44,345 bases of DNA from an uncultured Bacteroidota bacterium. GTDB lineage: Bacteria; Bacteroidota; Bacteroidia; Flavobacteriales; Flavobacteriaceae. The notes beneath the pieces are model-generated. The model saw nothing but the letters and a program-made list of their open reading frames with translations, did not search any database and had not been told where the DNA came from. The stretch lies in the NCBI GenBank assembly GCA_902586905.1, contig CACIJH010000011.1, positions 1 to 44,345 on the forward strand, in the 5' to 3' direction. The position numbers and the translations under genes were made by a program. Shown piece after piece: positions 9,872 through 17,114 of this stretch; position 1 is the first letter of the stretch; each line of letters starts with the position of its first letter.

Positions 9872-9879
9872 TATTTTTG
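9872..9879 (+). promoter_or_regulatory. Predicted -7 element (TATTTTTG) of the GH92 gene
   Basis: Perfect match to TAnnTTTG. Only 4 nt separate it from the ATG at 9884. If transcription starts about 4 nt after the element, the mRNA would be leaderless or nearly so. Confidence 0.62.
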
Positions 9880-9883
9880 GACT

Positions 9884-12808
9884 ATGAAACAAACAACCCT
9901 ATTCACACTCATGCTTTTGAGTGTTTTTTTTGCATGTACAAAAAATAGTACTTCTGAAAACACAGATTTAATTTCATATGTAAATCCATTTGTTGGTACA
10001 GCTGGCCATGGCCATACCTACCCCGGTGCAACCATGCCTTTTGGGATGATGCAACTCAGCCCTGACACAAGGCTTGAGGGTTGGGATGGGTGCTCTGGCT
10101 ATCATTACACAGATCAACATATCTACGGATTTTCTCATACGCATCTTTCTGGAACAGGGATTTTAGATTATGGAGATGTCTTGCTGATGCCAACCAATGA
10201 GGTGGTTTTCAACAATGGTGCTGATGGGAATAAAGGGTATCGATCTTCATTTTCTCATGACAATGAGGTGGCATCGCCAGGGTATTATGCAGTACATCTG
10301 GATGAAACAAAAATTGATGTTTCCCTAACCGTTTCAGAGCGCAGTGGAATTCATCAGTATACATTCCCCCAGGGTTCTGAGCAAATTATAATTCTCGATT
10401 TGGTTCATCGAGATTTGGTGATCGACTCAGGTCTTGACTTGATCGATAAGGTGAATGTGAGGGGTTATCGATTTTCAAATGCTTGGGCGAGAGATCAACG
10501 TATATTTTTCGATATGGTTTTTTCGAGACCCTACAAGGACGTGGTTGTTGAAGATGATTTGTTGACTGGTAAATCAGTGAGGGCTGCCTTTATATTTGAC
10601 CCAACAGAATCGAATGAAGTTGAAATTCGTGTTGGAATTTCTGCTGTTGACCAAAGTGGAGCTTTGCAAAACAGAAAACACGAATTGGATGATAAATCGT
10701 TTGAGGATGTTCTTCAAATTGCTGAAAACACCTGGGAACAGCAGTTAAATAAAATTGTCGTGGAGACCTATGATGAGGAAAATAAATACAATTTTTATAC
10801 GTCCTTATATCACACGATGCTTGCACCTAATCTCTATCAAGATGTCGATGGGCGATATAGGGGTATGGATATGAACATTCATCAAGACAAGGAGACCGAT
10901 TATTACACTGTTTTTTCGCTTTGGGATACCTACAGAGCCACCCATCCACTCTATACACTAATTGATCAAGACAGAACAAATCATTTCATTCGAACGTTCA
11001 TCAATAAATATGAAGAAGGTGGAATCATGCCCATTTGGGATTTGGCTGCTAACTATACAAATACGATGATTGGATATCATGCTGTTACTGTGATTGCAGA
11101 TGCCTATCAGAAAGGGATTAGAGACTATGATGCTGCAAAGGCATTTGAAGCGATGAAACACTCTGCCACGCGCGATCATCATGGTTTGGAGAGCTATAAA
11201 AAATATGGGTTTATCCCAGTTGAAACCGAATCAGAGTCTGTTTCAAAAACACTTGAATATGCTTATGATGATTGGACCATTGCCATCATGGCCAAATCAT
11301 TAGGCAAAAAAGAAGACTACAAGAATTATTTGCAACGTGCGCAGTACTATAAAAACCTTCATGATCCCTCAACCAATTTTATGAGAGGTCGTTTTCACAA
11401 CAAATGGTTTGAGCCTTTTGATCCTTTCGAGGTAAATTTTAATTATACCGAAGCTAACTCCTGGCAGTATAGTTTTTATGTCCCCCAAGACATCTCAGGG
11501 CATGTGTCTCTTATGGGCGGAAAAGCATCTTATGAAAAATTGCTCGATGATCTTTTTTCTGCTAGCACAGAAACATCTGGCCGAAATCAATCCGATATCA
11601 CTGGTTTGATTGGACAATATGCACATGGAAATGAACCGAGTCATCATATGGCATACTTGTATAATTTCGTTAATAAGCCGCATAAAACACAAGAGAAAGT
11701 TCGTCAAATTATGACAGAACTTTACGCCAATGAACCTGATGGGATTTCGGGTAATGAAGATTGTGGTCAGATGAGTGCATGGTATGTGTTTAGTGCACTA
11801 GGGTTTTACCCTGTAACGCCAGGCTCAAATGAATATATTATTGGGTCTCCAATTGTCAAATCAGCAACCATAAATTTAGAAAACGGAAACACTTTTCGCA
11901 TCAATGCTCCCGAAAATAATCGGCGTTCTTATTATGTAAATGAAGTCACACTCAATGGAGAAAAATTAGAACAGTCGTATATCAAACACAGCGATATTGT
12001 CAATGGTGGAACCCTGGACTTTAGTATGAGTAGACGAAAAGCAGAATGGGGCTCTACTGATGCTTCTATCCCATCAACTGAAATCAATGAGTTTTTGATC
12101 ACATCACCACCATATATTTCAAAAGGTGATTTAGCATTTGATATGTCCACTACTGTCGAATTTGAAAGCATACAAGATGAAGCCGAAATTTATTATTCCA
12201 CAGGTGATGATTATGAAAAATACACAGAACCTCTCACCATTGATGATAACACCATTATAAAAGTTTATGCAGACATCAATGGGCAAAAAAGTGCAGTCTT
12301 AGAAACCATGTTTCGCAAAAAAAATCCTGATGTAAAAGTCACTCTACATACAGATTATCATTATCAGTACACTGCAGGCGGGAACGATGCCTTAGCAGAT
12401 GGAATCATTGGAGGAGAAGACTTTCGTACTGGGGCGTGGCAAGGGTACCATGATGTAGATGTAAATGCTATCGTCAATTTATCTACACCCACAACAATTC
12501 ATGACATTACGATTAATTTTTTAAGTGATCAAAGTGCTTGGATTTTCTTTCCAGACAGCGCCGAGTGCTACGTTTCTGCTGATGGAGAAAACTATACATT
12601 TGTAGGGTCAAAGGATTTTAATAATGAGGAATTGGACTCTCCAAAACTCAAAACAATATCTTTTACCCCTGCTGATGAACAATATCAATATGTGAAATTA
12701 ATCGCCAAAAAAGTTGGTCCTGTTCCAGAATGGCATATGGGTCATCAATATGACGGAAAAACCTGGATCTTTGTCGATGAAATTCAAATTGATTATGAAC
12801 CAAAGTAA
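9884..12808 (+). CDS. GH92 alpha-mannosidase lipoprotein with C-terminal accessory modules
   Basis: Calcium-dependent exo-alpha-mannosidase of family GH92, exported to the cell envelope. The 974 residues begin with a lipoprotein signal ending LLSVFFAC (Cys near residue 18). The N-terminal beta domain has YVNPFVGTAGHGHTYPG, PFGMMQLSPD and GFSHTHLSGTG. The catalytic (alpha/alpha)6 part has HGNEPSHH near residue 580, with the acid Glu, and GNEDCGQMSAWY near 622. GH92 enzymes are usually about 750 residues. Here about 220 more follow: a chitobiase C-terminal-like strand module (YYSTGDDYEKYTEPLTIDD) and a discoidin/CBM32-like domain (GGEDFRTGAWQGY). The start is set by the signal peptide, since a start at Met10 would lose its basic n-region. 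Linkage specificity is not readable. The esterase gene overlaps its 3' end by 14 nt. Confidence 0.95.
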   Translation: MKQTTLFTLMLLSVFFACTKNSTSENTDLISYVNPFVGTAGHGHTYPGATMPFGMMQLSPDTRLEGWDGCSGYHYTDQHIYGFSHTHLSGTGILDYGDVLLMPTNEVVFNNGADGNKGYRSSFSHDNEVASPGYYAVHLDETKIDVSLTVSERSGIHQYTFPQGSEQIIILDLVHRDLVIDSGLDLIDKVNVRGYRFSNAWARDQRIFFDMVFSRPYKDVVVEDDLLTGKSVRAAFIFDPTESNEVEIRVGISAVDQSGALQNRKHELDDKSFEDVLQIAENTWEQQLNKIVVETYDEENKYNFYTSLYHTMLAPNLYQDVDGRYRGMDMNIHQDKETDYYTVFSLWDTYRATHPLYTLIDQDRTNHFIRTFINKYEEGGIMPIWDLAANYTNTMIGYHAVTVIADAYQKGIRDYDAAKAFEAMKHSATRDHHGLESYKKYGFIPVETESESVSKTLEYAYDDWTIAIMAKSLGKKEDYKNYLQRAQYYKNLHDPSTNFMRGRFHNKWFEPFDPFEVNFNYTEANSWQYSFYVPQDISGHVSLMGGKASYEKLLDDLFSASTETSGRNQSDITGLIGQYAHGNEPSHHMAYLYNFVNKPHKTQEKVRQIMTELYANEPDGISGNEDCGQMSAWYVFSALGFYPVTPGSNEYIIGSPIVKSATINLENGNTFRINAPENNRRSYYVNEVTLNGEKLEQSYIKHSDIVNGGTLDFSMSRRKAEWGSTDASIPSTEINEFLITSPPYISKGDLAFDMSTTVEFESIQDEAEIYYSTGDDYEKYTEPLTIDDNTIIKVYADINGQKSAVLETMFRKKNPDVKVTLHTDYHYQYTAGGNDALADGIIGGEDFRTGAWQGYHDVDVNAIVNLSTPTTIHDITINFLSDQSAWIFFPDSAECYVSADGENYTFVGSKDFNNEELDSPKLKTISFTPADEQYQYVKLIAKKVGPVPEWHMGHQYDGKTWIFVDEIQIDYEPK

Positions 12809-14819
12809 TCGCATCATCCACAATATCCAAGTCGGATTTATATTCTTATATATTTTCGTTCTTTCTTCTTGGCAAACATCGACAAATACATTGTCGTTAC
12901 CAAGCCTATTTTCGGACAATATGGTCTTGCAAAGAAATGCAGATGTACAGATTTGGGGAAAGTCTTTTGCAGGAGCTGAGATAACAATTGCAGTGCCTTG
13001 GGGGGAGTTCAAGTCAGTAGCCAACAAAGACGGCAGCTGGAATATCGCCGTGCCAACAGCTGATTATGATCGTTCTTTTTCAATGGAGGTCTGCGATGAT
13101 ACATCATGTATAAACATTCAAAACGTTGTACTGGGTGAGGTTTGGCTTGCTTCAGGGCAAAGTAATATGAGTATGCCACTCAAGGGATGGTTGCCTACAG
13201 ATCCCATTGAAAATTCTTCTGCAGAAATTGCTCAATCTGATCAATATCCATTTCGCTTTTTTAAAGTTAAACAAACAGTTAGTAAAGTTCCCAAAACAAC
13301 AGTAGAAGGAAGTTGGAAGGTGAGTAACCAAATCAACGCAGCTGAATTTAGTGCCACAGCCTATTTTTTTGCAAAAAATTTATACGATGAACTCAAGGTT
13401 CCCATCGGCATTATCAATAGTAGCTGGGGTGGTACTCCTGTTGAATCTTGGGCTGACCAAAGCGCATTGCAAAACGTTCCAGCATATAGAGAAATCTTTA
13501 ACAACACTGATGCAACAGAGGACAAGAAAAAAAAGTATGAAGAATGGCTACAGCCACTAGTCTCATTTCCAGAGACAACTGAAAAAACTACTTATGAAGA
13601 GTGGAGCAAATTGGCATTTGATGACTTGCGTTTCTCAACTGAAGAGTTTGACGATACCCAATGGCTTGACTTATCAATTCCAGGAAACTATGCTGATGTA
13701 TTCCGTGACTATACTACTAGTGATTTTGATGGGATTGTTTGGATAAGAAAATCATTTACCATTGATCAGCTTGGTAAGGATTACAAATTTAAACTTGGTT
13801 TGGTTGATGATATGGACTTTACTTTTATCAATGGTGAATTCATTGGCGCTACTGTCGGAGAAGACAGCTTCAAAGAAAAGCAATATGAAATTCCTTCTGA
13901 ATTACTCAAAGAGGGGGTGAACACCATCGCTATTCGACTAATCGACACCATGGTTGATGCCAGGATTTATTCTCCGATTAGTCTTAGCAGTAGTGCGGGT
14001 GAATTGTCACTTGAAGGAAATTGGAAAGCGATGCCTACTGCAGAGTTATATAAAAACAACTTTTATGTACTGAGCCCAGCATATATTACTTCCAACCCAA
14101 GGCCAGATTATATTAAATCTTCAGCTTGGGCACCAACAGCACTTTTCAATGGTATGATTAATCCTTTGATTCCCTATACGATACAAGGGGCAATATGGTA
14201 TCAGGGAGAGGCGAACGTTGGTTTTGAAGACGAATACAAAATCGTTTTTAGAAATATGATCGAAGGATGGCGTTCGAAATGGAACAATGACTTTCCCTTT
14301 TATTTTGTACAAATTGCCCCATTTAATTATGGAGATGGACTTTCTCCAGCTCTCCGAGATGCCCAGCGCCATGTTGCTTCATTGGAAAACACAGCGATGG
14401 TTGTAACCCTCGATATTGGAAACCCTGATAATATTCATCCTGCGAAAAAAAATGAGGTGGGAAAACGTCTATCTAATCTAGCAATAGATCAAACCTATGG
14501 TGTGAAAAACACCCATCTTGCTTCCAAGCCAATCAGTGTTGTTGGCAAAAAAAATATTGTCAGTATTCTGTTCGATTGTAAAGATGGTGGTAGTTTGCAG
14601 CTCAAAAATCCTTCTTCCGATCAGATCGAAATTTCTGAAGACAACATCAATTTCTTTCAAGCAAACGCAGTGGTCGATGACTGCTATTTGCATCTGTATT
14701 CCTCAAAAGTAAAACACCCGAAATATGTTCGTCATGCGTGGACAGACACAGGCATTGGCGCAATACTGAATTCTGAGGGAATCCCAGTCTCAACGTTTTT
14801 GGTTGAAGTTGAGAACTAA
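12795..14819 (+). CDS. Sialate O-acetylesterase-like SGNH esterase
   Basis: Secreted carbohydrate acetylesterase of the sialate O-acetylesterase family, 674 residues from the chosen start at 12795. That start gives a signal peptide (basic start, hydrophobic GFIFLYIFVLSS); an upstream in-frame ATG at 12714 would add an unlikely hydrophilic tail inside GH92. Catalytic motifs are complete: GQSNM with Ser123, WYQGEANV, and DNIHP with His548. A jelly-roll insert of about 150 residues (around EFDDTQWLDLSIPGNY and GIVWIRKSF) lies inside the SGNH fold, as is common in the family. It follows GH92 with a 14-nt overlap and is probably translationally coupled. No sialidase or sialic-acid lyase is nearby, so its acetylated substrate may not be sialic acid. 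Confidence 0.92.
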   Translation: MNQSNRIIHNIQVGFIFLYIFVLSSWQTSTNTLSLPSLFSDNMVLQRNADVQIWGKSFAGAEITIAVPWGEFKSVANKDGSWNIAVPTADYDRSFSMEVCDDTSCINIQNVVLGEVWLASGQSNMSMPLKGWLPTDPIENSSAEIAQSDQYPFRFFKVKQTVSKVPKTTVEGSWKVSNQINAAEFSATAYFFAKNLYDELKVPIGIINSSWGGTPVESWADQSALQNVPAYREIFNNTDATEDKKKKYEEWLQPLVSFPETTEKTTYEEWSKLAFDDLRFSTEEFDDTQWLDLSIPGNYADVFRDYTTSDFDGIVWIRKSFTIDQLGKDYKFKLGLVDDMDFTFINGEFIGATVGEDSFKEKQYEIPSELLKEGVNTIAIRLIDTMVDARIYSPISLSSSAGELSLEGNWKAMPTAELYKNNFYVLSPAYITSNPRPDYIKSSAWAPTALFNGMINPLIPYTIQGAIWYQGEANVGFEDEYKIVFRNMIEGWRSKWNNDFPFYFVQIAPFNYGDGLSPALRDAQRHVASLENTAMVVTLDIGNPDNIHPAKKNEVGKRLSNLAIDQTYGVKNTHLASKPISVVGKKNIVSILFDCKDGGSLQLKNPSSDQIEISEDNINFFQANAVVDDCYLHLYSSKVKHPKYVRHAWTDTGIGAILNSEGIPVSTFLVEVEN

Positions 14820-14856
14820 ATGTAACAACCAGGGATGATTAGACAGCTTGAAGTTT

Positions 14857-16170
14857 TTAAGCCAAAAGACTTTTTTTACTGCGCTGATAGCCATACCATA
14901 TGATGTAGCCATAACAAACGATTAGTAAAAGAAAGGCCATTTTAAACCCAAATAAATCTGTCATATATCCATAGAGAGGCGGAATGATAGCGCCCCCAAC
15001 AATCATCGTACATAGTATCCCTGACGCTTGTGGTTTCAAATCATCCAAACCTTCTAAAGATAAGCTGAAAATAGTCGGGAACATTATGGAGTTAAAAAGA
15101 CCAACTGCAAGGATAGAAATCATGGAAACAATGCCTAGGCTTTGGGATGAGATAACAATCATGAGTACTGCACCAGTCGCAAAATAAGAAAGAACAACAG
15201 AAGGCCGAATGACTTTGGTGAGATAAGAGCCTACAAAACGACCAATCATAGCACCACTCCAATAGAAAGTGACGAAAGCACCCAAGATGCCATAATCACT
15301 AACAACTGAGAGGTCTTGCCCCAATAAAGTCGAGGCAATCGCTGCCAAAACTTCATTCTGCTTGACGACAGCAGTAAGACCCATATCATAAAAATAATTG
15401 ACAAGATAACTGCCAATTGCCACCTCTGCACCTACATAAATAAAGATTCCAAGTGCGCCAAGAAGCAGCGATTTATTTCGCAAAAGAGAGCTGTATCCGC
15501 CTTTTGGTGCAGACGAAAGCATTGTTGGTAATTTAACAAAGACAAACACCAATGCAAGAAGAATGATAAAAGATGCAATGACCATAAAAGGAGTCTGCAC
15601 TGCTGTGGCTTCGCTGATTAGATAGGCTTCACGTGCAGCAGTCGTCATCTCTGAAATCTCATCACTCGAGCGCACTCTATCACTTAGAATAAACGATGCT
15701 CCTAATATGGGGGCAATTGATGTACCTAGTGAATTAAATGCTTGTGATAGATTGAGACGACTCGCGGCTCCTGACTCAGAACCCAAAACTGCAACATAAG
15801 GGTTTGCAGCAACTTGCAGTACTGTAATCCCTCCAGCGAGCACAAAATATGCCAATAAAAACACATTAAATTCTCGAAAGGAAGCAGCAGGGTAAAACAA
15901 AAAACAACCAATCGCCATAATGATAAGTCCTGCGACGATTCCCCTTTTGTATCCAATTTTTGAAAGCAAAAACCCTGCTGGAATCGATAGGATAAAGTAT
16001 GCCCCAAAAAAAGCGAATTGTACCAAGCCAGCCTGAAAGTAAGTCAGTGTAAACAAGTCTCGAATTCGTGGGATCAAGCTGTCGACAAGGACTGTGATAA
16101 ATCCCCATAAAAAAAACAAGGATGTTAAGAAAATAAAAGCCGTTCTGTAATTGTGTTTTGTTTGATTCAT
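14857..16170 (-). CDS. Sugar MFS permease, FucP/NagP-like (copy 2)
   Basis: Second FucP-branch inner-membrane sugar permease, 437 residues with about 12 helices. FLWGFITVLVDSLIPRIRD and ANPYVAVLG are the family blocks. It clearly differs from copy 1, so the two are not a recent duplication and may carry different sugars, such as mannose and GlcNAc (inference). It is divergent from the cutC-mannosidase pair across 224 nt and convergent with the esterase gene, with 37 nt between stops and no obvious terminator. Confidence 0.9.
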   Translation of the reverse strand: MNQTKHNYRTAFIFLTSLFFLWGFITVLVDSLIPRIRDLFTLTYFQAGLVQFAFFGAYFILSIPAGFLLSKIGYKRGIVAGLIIMAIGCFLFYPAASFREFNVFLLAYFVLAGGITVLQVAANPYVAVLGSESGAASRLNLSQAFNSLGTSIAPILGASFILSDRVRSSDEISEMTTAAREAYLISEATAVQTPFMVIASFIILLALVFVFVKLPTMLSSAPKGGYSSLLRNKSLLLGALGIFIYVGAEVAIGSYLVNYFYDMGLTAVVKQNEVLAAIASTLLGQDLSVVSDYGILGAFVTFYWSGAMIGRFVGSYLTKVIRPSVVLSYFATGAVLMIVISSQSLGIVSMISILAVGLFNSIMFPTIFSLSLEGLDDLKPQASGILCTMIVGGAIIPPLYGYMTDLFGFKMAFLLLIVCYGYIIWYGYQRSKKSLLA

Positions 16171-16223
16171 AAGATTGAGTTTGTGGTTAAATCTCTGCTG
16201 AAATTTTTAATCTTTTTGGAATT

Positions 16224-16288
16224 TTAAGTCCTTATAAATTAAGTCAGAATTGTTTTTTTTTAACTGTATTTTTCGATATATTTAAGTC
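16224..16288. repeat. Three TTAAGTC copies in the MFS/cutC divergent region
   Basis: TTAAGTC occurs at 16224, 16239 and 16282 within the 16171-16394 intergenic region, which otherwise is AT-rich with no perfect TAnnTTTG promoter. Such AT-rich words can recur by chance, so an operator role is only a possibility. Confidence 0.3.
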
Positions 16289-16394
16289 ATGTGATTTTTT
16301 AAAAAAAGACATTTCTTCATTCTTAAATCCTTTTTAAATATAGACAAATTTTATTGATTTTTCGATCGTTGATGTTATCCTTAAAAATGGGAAA

Positions 16395-17114
16395 ATGGTA
16401 GTAGAAATTTGCGCGAATTCTTTCCGTTCAGCACGCAATGCAGAAAAGGCAGGTGCTGATCGAATTGAGCTATGCACTGAGTTGGCGACTGGTGGGCTAA
16501 CGCCATCCTATGGATTACTAAAGCAAGTGATTTCAAAACTATCGATACCAGTGTATGTCTTAATCCGCCCACGCAGTGGAGATTTTTGCTACTCAGACGA
16601 GGATTTTGATATTATGAAACAGGACATTAGTCTTTGTAAAAAGTTGCATTGCCAAGGGATTGTTTCTGGAGTTTTACACGCCGATATGACCATTGACCTT
16701 GAACGAACCAAAGAGTTGGTAGAACTCACACGTCCTTTATCGTTCACGTTTCACAGAGCGTTTGATTCAGTGCCTAACCCATTGAAAGCCCTAACTGAGT
16801 TAGAAAAAATTGGTGTCGAAAGGCTACTAACGTCAGGTCAACAATCGACTGCAGTTGAAGGTCTGCCCCTACTTCAAAAATTACAAGATAACTTTAGTGG
16901 AAACATCATCCCTGCCGCTGGGATTAGCACTAAAAATATATCGAAGTTTAAAACGTCCATTTTTAAAGAAATTCATTTCTCTGCCTCCATTCAAGAAAAA
17001 AGAATCACAACAGGTTTTCTGCCATTGAATTCTGAAAAACACTTTGACGAAACATACCAAACTTTTGCCGATCGAAACATAATTGAACAAATGATATCAT
17101 TACTCCATGCATAA
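16395..17114 (+). CDS. cutC: CutC family protein (PF03932)
   Basis: TIM-barrel protein of 239 residues. Family blocks are complete: ADRIELCTELATGGLTPS, IRPRSGDFCYSDEDF, TFHRAFD, LLTSGQ and PAAGIS. The copper-homeostasis name comes from E. coli, where the cutC phenotype was later assigned to the MicL small RNA encoded in the gene's 3' end, so the protein's biochemical role is open. Here the gene overlaps the beta-mannosidase start by 8 nt and lies inside a glycan locus, with no copper gene nearby. A role in sugar metabolism is therefore suggested (inference). The ATG at 16395 matches the usual N-terminus of the family. Confidence 0.93.
   Translation: MVVEICANSFRSARNAEKAGADRIELCTELATGGLTPSYGLLKQVISKLSIPVYVLIRPRSGDFCYSDEDFDIMKQDISLCKKLHCQGIVSGVLHADMTIDLERTKELVELTRPLSFTFHRAFDSVPNPLKALTELEKIGVERLLTSGQQSTAVEGLPLLQKLQDNFSGNIIPAAGISTKNISKFKTSIFKEIHFSASIQEKRITTGFLPLNSEKHFDETYQTFADRNIIEQMISLLHA

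Noticed and set aside
12714-12794. Longer in-frame N-terminus for the O-acetylesterase from 12714
   Set aside because: The extension lies wholly within GH92 coding sequence and would bury the signal peptide.
14820-14856. Terminator between the esterase and MFS copy 2
   Set aside because: Only a weak imperfect AT hairpin is present and it runs into coding sequence.
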